From the NCBI GenBank assembly GCA_023132105.1, contig JAGLYS010000230.1, positions 1 to 22,999 of the forward strand: 22,999 bases of DNA, in the 5' to 3' direction. Under the pieces are notes generated by a model. It was not told the DNA's origin. It did no database searches and worked only from the letters and a program-made list of their open reading frames with translations. The stretch's first letter is position 1. Each line of letters starts with the position of its first letter. Shown here in pieces: positions 13,840-22,107 of the stretch. The translations under genes were made by a program, and so were the position numbers. Source of the DNA: Caldifarciminota bacterium (lineage in GTDB: Bacteria; Hydrothermota; 32-111; QNBC01).

Positions 13840-15387
13840 ATGAGTATAAATGAGACAATTAGATCATGGTTTAATAAGAAAGAGATAATAAAGAAGGGAG
13901 GGGGAGAGACTGCAATTGAAAAGCAATATGAGAAAGGGAAGTTAACCGCACGAGATAGAATAAATGCATTACTTGATAAAAACACATTTTTAGAAACAGA
14001 TCTTTTTGTTGAACATGGGGCAAAAGAATTTGGTTTAGATAAAAAGAAATTAGCAGCAGACGGTGTAATAACAGGCATTGGTAGAATTAACAATAAAAAG
14101 GTATGTGTCTATGCTCAGGATTTCACCGTGGCGGGTGGCAGTTTGGGGAAAATGCACGCACTAAAGATAACGAAGATAATGGATCTTGCCATAAAAGCGG
14201 GTGTACCTGTTGTCGGTATAAATGATTCGGGTGGGGCAAGGATTCAGGAAGGTGTTGATGCTCTCGCAGGTTATGGAGATATATTCTATCGTAATACACT
14301 TGCTTCAGGTGTTATACCGCAAATATCGGTAATACTTGGACCATGTGCAGGTGGTGCCGTATATTCCCCGGCACTTACAGATTTTGTTTTTATGGTTAGA
14401 GATATATCAAATATGTTTATTACAGGACCTCAAATTATTAAGACTGTACTTGGTGAGGATATCAGCAAAGAGGAGTTGGGGGGAGCTGAAACACATTTTA
14501 CTATTACGGGAAATGCACATTTCATTTCTAATAGCGAGCAGGAAACATTTAAGCAAATTAGAAAATTATTTGAATTTTTACCATCCAACTATAGAGAAAC
14601 CCCGCAAACAACATATTCCGTTGAACCGAATATTGAAAAATTCGATGTAACATCTATTTTACCCGAGAACCCTAAGAAACCTTATGATATTAGAGATATA
14701 GTTGCAAGTATAGTGGATAAATCGGAATTCTTCGAAGTACAATCGGGATGGGCTTCAAATATCGTTGTGGGTTTTGCTCATATGGATGGTAAACCAATTG
14801 GAATAGTTGCAAATCAACCATTAATACTTGCAGGTGTTCTGGATGTAGATTCATCCGATAAAGCAGCCAGATTCGTTAGATTCTGTGATTCCTTTAATAT
14901 TCCTTTATTGTCATTTGTTGATATGCCCGGATATTTACCTGGCATAGATCAAGAATATTCGGGAGTAATACGACATGGTGCAAAATTACTATATTCATAT
15001 TCCGAAGCAACTGTCCCAAAATTGACATTAATTATTAGAAAAGCTTACGGTGGTGGTTATATAGCAATGTGTAGTAAACATCTGGGAGCAGATGTTGTTT
15101 ATGCATGGCCAACAGCTGAAATTGCAGTTATGGGACCTGAAGGTGCTGCAAATATCATATTTAGAAAGGAGATATTGAATTCACCTAATCCGGCTGAAAT
15201 GAGAAAAATTAAGATAAAAGAATATACTGAGAAGTTTGCAAATCCATATATTGCTGCTTCGAGAGGATATGTTGATGCCGTAATTAATCCGGATGAAACG
15301 AGAAAAAATATAATTTTAGGGCTCAATTTTATTATTGATAAAAAGAAATCATTACCGGATAAAAAGCATGGTAATATACCATTGTAG
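13840..15387 (+). CDS. Biotin-dependent acyl-CoA carboxyltransferase (PccB/MmdA family)
   Basis: A 515-residue carboxyltransferase with two crotonase-like halves. It moves a carboxyl group between biotin and an acyl-CoA, typically propionyl-/methylmalonyl-CoA. The N-terminus has GKLTARDRINALLD. The first half has AQDFTVAGGSLGKMH and a GARIQEGVDALAGYG oxyanion loop. The second half has GGYIAMCSKHLGADVVYAWP and AVMGPEGAANI. It is followed after ten bases by a biotin carrier gene, and is bordered by inverted repeats. No biotin carboxylase or membrane decarboxylase subunits are adjacent. It could therefore serve as propionyl-CoA carboxylase with a carboxylase encoded elsewhere, as the alpha subunit of methylmalonyl-CoA decarboxylase, or as part of a transcarboxylase. 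Confidence 0.95.
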   Translation: MSINETIRSWFNKKEIIKKGGGETAIEKQYEKGKLTARDRINALLDKNTFLETDLFVEHGAKEFGLDKKKLAADGVITGIGRINNKKVCVYAQDFTVAGGSLGKMHALKITKIMDLAIKAGVPVVGINDSGGARIQEGVDALAGYGDIFYRNTLASGVIPQISVILGPCAGGAVYSPALTDFVFMVRDISNMFITGPQIIKTVLGEDISKEELGGAETHFTITGNAHFISNSEQETFKQIRKLFEFLPSNYRETPQTTYSVEPNIEKFDVTSILPENPKKPYDIRDIVASIVDKSEFFEVQSGWASNIVVGFAHMDGKPIGIVANQPLILAGVLDVDSSDKAARFVRFCDSFNIPLLSFVDMPGYLPGIDQEYSGVIRHGAKLLYSYSEATVPKLTLIIRKAYGGGYIAMCSKHLGADVVYAWPTAEIAVMGPEGAANIIFRKEILNSPNPAEMRKIKIKEYTEKFANPYIAASRGYVDAVINPDETRKNIILGLNFIIDKKKSLPDKKHGNIPL

Positions 15388-15397
15388 GGGGGGTGGT

Positions 15398-15709
15398 ATG
15401 AAAAAAGAAAAGATTAATATAAATTATACAGAATATGAAACATATATTCCAGAAAGCTTGAAAAATAGAAGAACAATTTATAAAGCGGTAAAAGATAAAA
15501 AAAAGATAAGTACTTTCATTCCCGGAACGATAAGTAGTATATTTGTAAAAGAGGGGGATAAGGTTCAAATAGGTCAAAAATTGCTTATTCTCGAAGCAAT
15601 GAAAATGGAAAATGAGATTCTATCACCTGTAGAGGGAATAATTAAGAAAATATATATAAAAAAGGGTGATACAACAAAAAAGGATCAACTTCAAATTGAG
15701 ATAGAATAA
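15398..15709 (+). CDS. Biotin carboxyl carrier protein
   Basis: A 103-residue biotinyl domain protein. The biotin attachment lysine is K69 in LILEAMKMENEI, set in the usual two half-barrels (IPGTISSIFVKEGDKV and SPVEGIIKKIYIKKGD). The start at 15398 is chosen because a G-rich ribosome binding site precedes it; an in-frame ATG at 15335 lies inside the upstream gene. The roughly 35-residue N-terminal arm is charged, without the long Ala/Pro linker common in decarboxylase gamma subunits. It must carry carboxyl groups to the carboxyltransferase encoded just upstream. Confidence 0.93.
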   Translation: MKKEKININYTEYETYIPESLKNRRTIYKAVKDKKKISTFIPGTISSIFVKEGDKVQIGQKLLILEAMKMENEILSPVEGIIKKIYIKKGDTTKKDQLQIEIE

Positions 15710-15747
15710 ATTTTATATTTAATTTTACGAAGGGAGAGAGGAGAGAA

Positions 15748-15846
15748 CCACCACGAATTCACGAATTTATAACGAATTGCACAAAAAGAGGGGAATAATA
15801 TTTAGCTTTATTTCACGAATTTGTAACGAATTGCACGAAGGGGAAG
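15748..15846 (+). repeat. Repeat of about 98 bp, right copy (inverted relative to 13490-13588)
   Basis: It starts CCACCACGAATTCAC and contains two units of the form CACGAATTT.TAACGAATTGCAC about 55 bases apart. It aligns with the reverse complement of 13490-13588 with about a dozen differences. A 16-base piece (15806-15821) also recurs at 7-22 at the left edge of the window. Confidence 0.7.
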
Positions 15847-15877
15847 GAAGTAATATTGGGAGGACAGGAAGGAGCAG

Positions 15878-15897
15878 ATTCATGTTTTTACAGGAAT
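15878..15897. repeat. Small hairpin repeat ATTCATGT/ACAGGAAT
   Basis: Eight-base arms with one mismatch and a TTTT loop, followed by GACA, the same border seen in the repeat cluster at 13172-13672. It resembles the common GTCATTCCTG-type intergenic hairpins. Confidence 0.45.
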
Positions 15898-16000
15898 GAC
15901 AGGGGAGGGTGAGAGAGATGGAGCAATAATTATTGGTCCCCTACGATCCGTTCCCGTTGGCGTTATCATTCCCGTTTGTGCCCTCTATTTTAAATACTAA

Positions 16001-16029
16001 TTGTCAATATAATTATACTATGTTATAAT
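16001..16029 (+). promoter_or_regulatory. Extended -10 consensus promoter for the cyclase operon
   Basis: TTGTCA (16001-16006), a 17-base spacer and TATAAT (16024-16029) preceded by TGT give a full extended -10. The last -10 base is only five bases before the ATG at 16035, so transcription should start at or next to the start codon. Confidence 0.75.
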
Positions 16030-16034
16030 CGCAT

Positions 16035-19000
16035 ATGAGTTATGGTAAGGAAATGCTTTCGGAAATAAGGAAAATCAGACCGAAACACCTCAGAGAAAAT
16101 AAATTTGATCAACAATTGAAATATGGCGAAAGACGGAAAATCGCTATACTATTCTTAGATTTACATGGATTCACTACACTTGCCGAATATCTTGATCCTG
16201 AAGATGTGAAGAATGTTATTGATGAAATTTTCAATATATTTACTGATTTAATAGAAAAATACCATGGATTTATAGATAAATATGAAGGCGATCTCATTAT
16301 GGCTTTGTTCGGAGCTCAAATTTCAACGGAGTCAAATGTCGAAAGGGCATTAAGAGCTTCAATCGATATAATTTCATACCTGAATAAAATTAATGATACA
16401 ATAGAAGATAGAAATAACAAATTAAATCTTCGCATCGGTATTCATAACGGTCTTGTTGTAACGGGTAAAGCAGGAAAAGGGAGAGAAAGAGATTATACGG
16501 TAATGGGAGATACTGTAAATGTAGCAGAAAGATTACAGAGTAATGCTCCATTGAACAATATTCTCGTGAGTAACGAAGTATACAAAATGTCATGTAAGCA
16601 GTTTATATTTAAAGATTTCAAAGAGTTAAAATTAAAGGGTAGAGAGAAAACGATAAAAACATATCTCGTAGAGGGGATCAAGGATGAATTTATAGAGAGA
16701 TGGGAGAAGGGGGATATAAAAGCCAGGTGTTTTATCGGAAGAGAAAAGGAATTTAAAAAAATTGAGAATTTTATCTCAGAAAATAAGGGAAACAAGATTG
16801 TTATTAGAGGAGAAGGTGGTATAGGGAAGTCAAGACTGGCAAATGAAATTTTAGAAAAGAATAGTGAATCTATTTACATGCTTAAGGGACATACGATATC
16901 TTATGTGAAAAGTCCTTTTTATCCTTTAATCGATATTATCAATAAAATATTTTCTCAAAATAGTATTATGGAATTAATTAAATCCAAATCAAAATATTAT
17001 GATATTGATTTTGAGAATGAATTATTATTACCTCTTGAGAGGATGAGATCTTTTAAAGATTCAATTAATATTGGTGTTGAAAAAAACATTATAAAATTAA
17101 TTCAACATTCTTTTATTAAGTTAATAGCAATTGTTTCTGATATTGCAAAAGAACAAAATAAACGATTGCTGATTCAAATCGAAGATTATCATTGGATAGA
17201 TAAAGCATCGGATGCAGTGATAAGGTTCTTGATAAATGAATCTAATGATATAGGTGGTTTGGTATACTTGTTCACCAGTAGAAGCGATTATGAAATTGAT
17301 AAATGGTTGATTGATAACGGACTAATTATCAATCTTTTTCCTTTGAGTGTAACGGAACAAAGGAAAATGTTAGAGGATATTCTTAAAGACAGTTTTAATG
17401 ATAAAGTAATAAATAAGATTGTAAATAAATCAGGTGGAAATCCTTTCTATATTGAGGAAATTAGCAGGATCTTGATAGGGCAAAATAATAAGGGATTGGA
17501 TATCAATAATGTAATTTTACCTGAAACCGTAGAAGGGATTATTCTTGCAAGATTTGACAGATTATCCGATAATGAAAAGCTTATTCTTCAAATCGGTTCA
17601 TGCTTCGGAATAAGATTCAAAAAAAGTGATCTATCATACATTATGAGAAAATTAAATATTTCTTTAGAAGGAATAGATAAACATATCGAATCTCTTATAA
17701 ATATAAATTTCATAAAAGATAAGGGTAATTATCTTGTTTTTTTACATAATATAGAAAGAGATGCAATATATAATACAGTTCTAAATCATAATAAGAAATT
17801 AATTCATAACTTGATTGGTATGCAACTGGAATCTATAGATAAGGAAAATAAATATCTAACAGATATTCTATATCATTTTATAAAATCAGAGAATTTACAA
17901 AAAGTAAAGATATATTTTAATTCTGTATTGAAGTACTATTATTATCGTCTGGAATATGATGAAATGAAAAATATAATAGACAATATAAGATTTTTGACAC
18001 AAAGATTTGAGAGGGACACTGAATTTGAATTCGATATTTTAAAAGCTGAAATTAATTACTATGATCATATTTCAGATTACGATAAAGAAAAGAATTTGAT
18101 AAATAACGGAATGAAAACATTTTCAAATGATCCCGATAAAATAAACTCATTAATCTACAACAAGGCAATTGTATATGAAAGGACAGGAAGAATCGATGAT
18201 GCATCGGAGATGCTTAAGGGATTACTGAATAGTGGAAGTAAGATTGTAAAAAAATTCGATATATATATGCAATTATCCAAATATAGTTATTTAAAAGATG
18301 AAATAGATATAGCTTTTAAATACTTAAATATAGCCAAAAATCATATTATTAATGAGTATCATAAAATACTTTATTATAAATCTCTATCGATGTATTATTA
18401 TTCGACAGGAAAATTAAGTGAAGCTATCGAAAATCTGGAAATACTGCATAAGCTTGCTGATCTGCAGAATGATAAAATATCTTTAGTGAGTGTTCGGATA
18501 AATATGGCAATTTTTCTTATAGAAAAGGGTGAATATTTAAAAGCATTGGAAATTACAAAAGAGATGGAAGGGGTAGTAAAAAAATATTGTTCAAAGGCAG
18601 ATCTAATTAAGGTATACAACAATAAAGGAATGATATATGCTCTTCTTAATAATCATAAGATAGCATTGAATATATTTAGAGAATGTATTAAAACAGCAAA
18701 AGAAATAGGTTATAAGAGAGGGGAAACAATTGCATATGGCAATATGGGGAATACTGAAATGTGGAATGAAGAATGGGAACAAGCGATCGATTCATTGAAC
18801 AAAGCTATTGAACTTGCCAATACAATGAAGTGGAATGCTTATTCGAGTGATCTAAAAATGGATAAATTCCTGTGCTATGTTATACTGGATGATAAGAATA
18901 ATTGTAATGAACTTTTAAATGTATTGGATAAGTCATTCAAGGGGAGATTATATAAAATACTGTATAATAAAAAAATATTAAAGAGGGATATCACGGATAA

Positions 19001-19256
19001 ATTTAATGATTTGATCTTGGAGATGAACAAGAATGGTTTCAGTTGCGAAAGAAGTGAGAATGAATCCTATCTGGCAATATTGCAATTAATGATTGATAAG
19101 AGTTTGATAATCAAGAAAAGCAATAGTGTTTATCTATGTAAATGTGTTGAGAAATTACTTAATGCCCGTGATAAAGAGATAAATACATATATAGAATATA
19201 AAAACGGATTTGCAATTAGACATATTAAAAAATTATTACAAACTATAAAGGAGTGA
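16035..19256 (+). CDS. Class III adenylate cyclase with STAND/AAA NTPase and TPR domains
   Basis: A 1073-residue fusion with no membrane helices. Residues 35-190 form a class III cyclase catalytic domain: metal aspartates D42 (FLDLHGFT) and D86 (DKYEGD), purine-contacting K82 and T155 (DYTVMGD), and N162/R166 (VNVAER). All catalytic roles are filled. Thr at the second purine position is the class IIIb signature of soluble, bicarbonate-responsive cyclases. Residues 232-560 form an NTPase with Walker A GEGGIGKS (259-266) and a Walker B-like region LLIQIEDYHWID. The C-terminal 450 residues are helical TPR-like repeats. This order matches mammalian sAC-like and many bacterial cyclases. A cNMP-binding gene follows after four bases. 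The first ATG has no ribosome binding site; ATG at 16053 is an alternative. Confidence 0.92.
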   Translation: MSYGKEMLSEIRKIRPKHLRENKFDQQLKYGERRKIAILFLDLHGFTTLAEYLDPEDVKNVIDEIFNIFTDLIEKYHGFIDKYEGDLIMALFGAQISTESNVERALRASIDIISYLNKINDTIEDRNNKLNLRIGIHNGLVVTGKAGKGRERDYTVMGDTVNVAERLQSNAPLNNILVSNEVYKMSCKQFIFKDFKELKLKGREKTIKTYLVEGIKDEFIERWEKGDIKARCFIGREKEFKKIENFISENKGNKIVIRGEGGIGKSRLANEILEKNSESIYMLKGHTISYVKSPFYPLIDIINKIFSQNSIMELIKSKSKYYDIDFENELLLPLERMRSFKDSINIGVEKNIIKLIQHSFIKLIAIVSDIAKEQNKRLLIQIEDYHWIDKASDAVIRFLINESNDIGGLVYLFTSRSDYEIDKWLIDNGLIINLFPLSVTEQRKMLEDILKDSFNDKVINKIVNKSGGNPFYIEEISRILIGQNNKGLDINNVILPETVEGIILARFDRLSDNEKLILQIGSCFGIRFKKSDLSYIMRKLNISLEGIDKHIESLININFIKDKGNYLVFLHNIERDAIYNTVLNHNKKLIHNLIGMQLESIDKENKYLTDILYHFIKSENLQKVKIYFNSVLKYYYYRLEYDEMKNIIDNIRFLTQRFERDTEFEFDILKAEINYYDHISDYDKEKNLINNGMKTFSNDPDKINSLIYNKAIVYERTGRIDDASEMLKGLLNSGSKIVKKFDIYMQLSKYSYLKDEIDIAFKYLNIAKNHIINEYHKILYYKSLSMYYYSTGKLSEAIENLEILHKLADLQNDKISLVSVRINMAIFLIEKGEYLKALEITKEMEGVVKKYCSKADLIKVYNNKGMIYALLNNHKIALNIFRECIKTAKEIGYKRGETIAYGNMGNTEMWNEEWEQAIDSLNKAIELANTMKWNAYSSDLKMDKFLCYVILDDKNNCNELLNVLDKSFKGRLYKILYNKKILKRDITDKFNDLILEMNKNGFSCERSENESYLAILQLMIDKSLIIKKSNSVYLCKCVEKLLNARDKEINTYIEYKNGFAIRHIKKLLQTIKE

Positions 19257-19260
19257 CAAT

Positions 19261-19737
19261 ATGCATCTTAATAAAGAAGATTATCTTAGTGATATAAAAT
19301 CTGTTTCGATATTTAAAGATCTAAGTGAGGATGATATAAAAGAAGTTCTAAAACTCGCATTTGTAAAGGAATATGGAAATGGCTTTCACATATTTAGAAA
19401 GGATATGATGGGGGGAATAATGTATGTTATCCTTCGAGGAGAAGCCACTGTATTTATCACAGGTGATGACAGAAAAGAGAAAGTATTGGCAATTATTGGT
19501 CCAAACAGTTACATTGGAGAGATGTCAATTATTGAAGAAACACCAAGGTCTGCATCTTGTGTGGTTTCAAAACCTTCTATAATGCTTGTTATAACAAAAA
19601 AATGTTTCGATGACATACAAGAAAAATATCCTAAGATAGGATTGAAGGTTTTAAAAGCAATATTAATAACGGTTTCTCAAAGACTGCGAATATGCAATGA
19701 AAAATTAAGCAAATTCAATGAAGCTAAAGAATTTTGA
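19261..19737 (+). CDS. Cyclic nucleotide-binding domain protein
   Basis: A 158-residue protein consisting of a single CRP-type cNMP-binding domain with no DNA-binding HTH. The phosphate-binding cassette is visible: YIGEMSIIEETPRSASCVV, with E87 and R96 in the positions that hold the ribose hydroxyl and the cyclic phosphate. A helical tail of about 40 residues follows. It is encoded four bases after the cyclase with a good AAGGAG, so it is the obvious effector or sensor of the product of that cyclase. Lacking a DNA-binding domain, it should act through protein contacts. Its end overlaps the RqcH-like gene by 20 bases. Confidence 0.92.
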   Translation: MHLNKEDYLSDIKSVSIFKDLSEDDIKEVLKLAFVKEYGNGFHIFRKDMMGGIMYVILRGEATVFITGDDRKEKVLAIIGPNSYIGEMSIIEETPRSASCVVSKPSIMLVITKKCFDDIQEKYPKIGLKVLKAILITVSQRLRICNEKLSKFNEAKEF

Positions 19738-21217
19738 TTTCTTCTATTTGGTAAGAAAACTTAATGAAAAATTTATTGAAAGTAAGATAAAAGGTGTAGA
19801 AATTGGTAAAAATATTATTTTTATTTATACAAATAGGGAGAATTTATTATGTACTTATGGGAAACACATAGTGATGTTACCATATAAAGAGGATATTCAC
19901 CTGTGTCGGGAAAGTAAACATTTCAATTATTGTAACGATTATATTATAAAAAGTATAAACCAACTATCTCTTGATAGAGTAATCGATATTAAATTAGTAA
20001 AAAAAGACCGTATAAATGAAATAGAGAGACATTTGATAATACTGTTTACAGGGAGATTATCAATAATCATTACCGACTGTTTATATAAGATAACCTATAC
20101 AAGCGACAAAAGATATAGGATAGATACAACATTCACAATAGATAATACTCTACCATTTTATGAAAAATTGTCTCTTGGCGGAAGATATAGGGGTAGTAAT
20201 ATATCCGAACTGATCTGTAATATTGAAAATAATATTGAAGGGAGTGGAGATGTCGAAATTAAATCTTCCGAGGAACTTAAATATCTCCTGGAAAGATATA
20301 ATCCTTTATATAGTTTCATTAAAGGGAATAGAATAGAGGTTATAAATTATGATAAATATAAAAAAACGAATATTCTTGAGATATTATCCGAATTCCTAAA
20401 TGCTTTTCTTATTGAAGAGAAAGAGTATTGTAAATCTATAATTATTAGAAAGATCAAGGATCAGATACAAAAAAAGAGCAAGTTAATTGAAAATATAAAT
20501 AAACATTACAATACAAATGAACAGCAATATATCGACTGGGCAAATGCAATAATGTTCAATAAACATAAAATCAGAAAGGGGGAAAGTAATGTGGTTTTAC
20601 AGTATTATAATAATGGGGGAGAAATCCAATATAATATCAAATTAAAAACCGAGCTTTCTCCCGAAAACAATGCAAAGTATTATTATAATAAGGCGGAAAA
20701 TATAAAACAAAAGAGGAGAAGAGCAATAATCAGAAGAGATAAGCTGGAAAAGGAGATAGATAACCTGAATGAAAAAATCAGAGTATTACAGAATGGATTG
20801 GAATATCTTTTCAATATGTGGGCAACGGATAGTGTAATAAGAAGAAAGGTTCACAAGAAAGGATTTAAATATTTTAAACTGAAAAGCGGGAGTATAGTCT
20901 ATGTGGGCAGAAACAACAAAGAGAATGATGAACTTACTTTACATTTTTCAAATCCCGGAGATATATTCTTCCATGTAAGGGAAGCACCGGGGAGTCATAT
21001 TGTACTAAGATATCAGGGTGAGAATCCTCCTCCAGACGATATAGAGAAGGCGGCTGAAATAGCAGCTTATTTTAGCAAAATGAGAAATAGTAATTTAGTT
21101 CCCATTAGTTATACGGAGATAAGATATGTTAGAAAACCAAGGAAGGTAAAACCAGGTACGGTTGTTTTAACAAGAGAAAAAGTTATCTTTGTTTCTCCGA
21201 AGATTCCCTCAAATTGA
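19718..21217 (+). CDS. NFACT-family (RqcH/NEMF/FbpA-like) ribosome quality control protein, divergent
   Basis: A 499-residue protein. The C-terminal NFACT-R (DUF814) domain is clear: KGFKYFKLKSGSIVYVGRN, then DIFFHVREAPGSHIVL, and RYVRKPRKVKPGTVVL near the end. A charged coiled-coil lies at about 335-370. The N-terminal NFACT-N half is divergent but keeps the D86-R87 pair (SLDRVIDI) in the place of the Asp-Arg needed for tRNA binding in Bacillus RqcH. RqcH recruits tRNA-Ala to obstructed 50S subunits and adds alanine tails. It is shorter than the usual 550-600 residues. The start matches the family, overlaps the CNB gene, and has no clear ribosome binding site, so it is probably coupled. Confidence 0.87.
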   Translation: MKLKNFDFFYLVRKLNEKFIESKIKGVEIGKNIIFIYTNRENLLCTYGKHIVMLPYKEDIHLCRESKHFNYCNDYIIKSINQLSLDRVIDIKLVKKDRINEIERHLIILFTGRLSIIITDCLYKITYTSDKRYRIDTTFTIDNTLPFYEKLSLGGRYRGSNISELICNIENNIEGSGDVEIKSSEELKYLLERYNPLYSFIKGNRIEVINYDKYKKTNILEILSEFLNAFLIEEKEYCKSIIIRKIKDQIQKKSKLIENINKHYNTNEQQYIDWANAIMFNKHKIRKGESNVVLQYYNNGGEIQYNIKLKTELSPENNAKYYYNKAENIKQKRRRAIIRRDKLEKEIDNLNEKIRVLQNGLEYLFNMWATDSVIRRKVHKKGFKYFKLKSGSIVYVGRNNKENDELTLHFSNPGDIFFHVREAPGSHIVLRYQGENPPPDDIEKAAEIAAYFSKMRNSNLVPISYTEIRYVRKPRKVKPGTVVLTREKVIFVSPKIPSN

Positions 21218-21611
21218 TTTCGATTTTATCCTTAATAATTTTTCTTATTAGGTCTCTGTCTCCAGTACCAAACCTTATATAAATACCTCTGAAATTTTCC
21301 AATCTCGAAGGTTTCCCAAAGGGGCTTAAAAAAATACCGTTTTTATCTTCATAATAACTTCTATAGTATGACCATTCCTTTTTTAAGTGAGATAGGAATG
21401 ATTTAATTTCAATATGATTGTCAGTAAATATGTAGTAAGTTCTCATAAAATAGCTACTTAGTGACCCAATTAAAAACACAAAGGATATTAAAAACCAAAT
21501 AAAACCGTAAAAAGAATATACACCAATAAATACTAATATTAGAAATATTAATAAACAAATTGTCTTCTTTTTATTTTCATTAACAGAACTGATATTCCAT
21601 TTATATCCCAT
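21183..21611 (-). CDS. Small two-helix membrane protein with a PH-like tail, unknown function
   Basis: A 142-residue protein with two predicted membrane helices (about 17-34 and 36-54) and a soluble C-terminal region of about 85 residues. The tail (YYIFTDNHIEIKSFLSHLKKEWS, ending in a D-R-DLIRKII helix) resembles bacterial PH-like/YcxB-type domains in pattern. I infer this from the pattern alone. It overlaps the HIT gene by 11 bases and its 3' end overlaps the convergent RqcH-like gene by 35 bases. Confidence 0.65.
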   Translation of the reverse strand: MGYKWNISSVNENKKKTICLLIFLILVFIGVYSFYGFIWFLISFVFLIGSLSSYFMRTYYIFTDNHIEIKSFLSHLKKEWSYYRSYYEDKNGIFLSPFGKPSRLENFRGIYIRFGTGDRDLIRKIIKDKIEINLRESSEKQR

Positions 21612-22104
21612 CTTTATACTCCATAAAGGCCTTTTTCAGTATTGTATAAGCCTCTTCAATACTTTGACTAATAATTTTTGTATCACTAATTATAGGCATA
21701 TAATTAGTATCACCATTCCATCGTGGAACTATATGGATATGAAGATGATCCGGAACACCTGCACCAGCTACTCTTCCCATATTTATACCAATATTAAACC
21801 CCTCAGCGTTTAACACCTGTTCTAAAATATTTGTACTTATTGAAATACAGTTCATCAATTCGAGTTTTATCTCATTATCCATATCTTTTATATTACTTAG
21901 ATGTTTCTTAGGTGCAATCATAATATGTCCATTATTGTAAGGGTATTTGTTAAGAAGGATAATTACATGAGAAAACTCAGCAACTACAAGATTATTCCTA
22001 TCGCTTGTATGTTCTATCGCCTTACAGATAAAACATTCTTCATCTTCTACTTCATTTGCCTGCCTAATATAATTCATTCTCCATGGAGCCCATAATCTAT
22101 CCAT
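21601..22104 (-). CDS. HIT-family nucleotide hydrolase/transferase
   Basis: A 167-residue HIT protein. The histidine triad is HLHIHIV (H120, H122, H124), with H122 as the expected nucleophile. It starts MDRLWAPWRMNYI and carries a CFIC zinc pair (C24/C27), the pattern of the Ap4A phosphorylase/hydrolase-like branch. A clear AGGAG precedes the ATG, three bases after the methyltransferase stop. Likely cytosolic, acting on dinucleoside polyphosphates or nucleoside phosphoramidates. Confidence 0.92.
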   Translation of the reverse strand: MDRLWAPWRMNYIRQANEVEDEECFICKAIEHTSDRNNLVVAEFSHVIILLNKYPYNNGHIMIAPKKHLSNIKDMDNEIKLELMNCISISTNILEQVLNAEGFNIGINMGRVAGAGVPDHLHIHIVPRWNGDTNYMPIISDTKIISQSIEEAYTILKKAFMEYKDGI

Positions 22105-22107
22105 ATT

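Larger units (their letters stand above)
15710..16034. other. 325-bp gene-free gap with repeats and a promoter
   Basis: It contains the right copy of the roughly 98-bp repeat, a small hairpin at 15878-15897, purine-rich filler, and a segment at about 15940-15986 containing CCCCTAC and two TTCCCGTT motifs that may be another dispersed repeat. The cyclase promoter is at its end. No terminator with a T-tract is seen after the carrier gene. Confidence 0.7.

Noticed and set aside
14336..14650. A 104-codon frame inside the carboxyltransferase gene
   Set aside because: It is a shifted frame of a strongly conserved coding region, with no ribosome binding site.
13490..15846. Composite transposon around the carboxylase genes
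   Set aside because: The flanking copies are only about 98 bp and encode no transposase, and no target-site duplication was recognised. Only an inverted repeat arrangement is supported.
15940..15986. Coding fragment with Asn-Gly repeats on the minus strand
   Set aside because: The AACGGGAA-type repetition translates to a few Asn/Gly residues but has no start, no length and no neighbouring frame. It is more likely a dispersed repeat.
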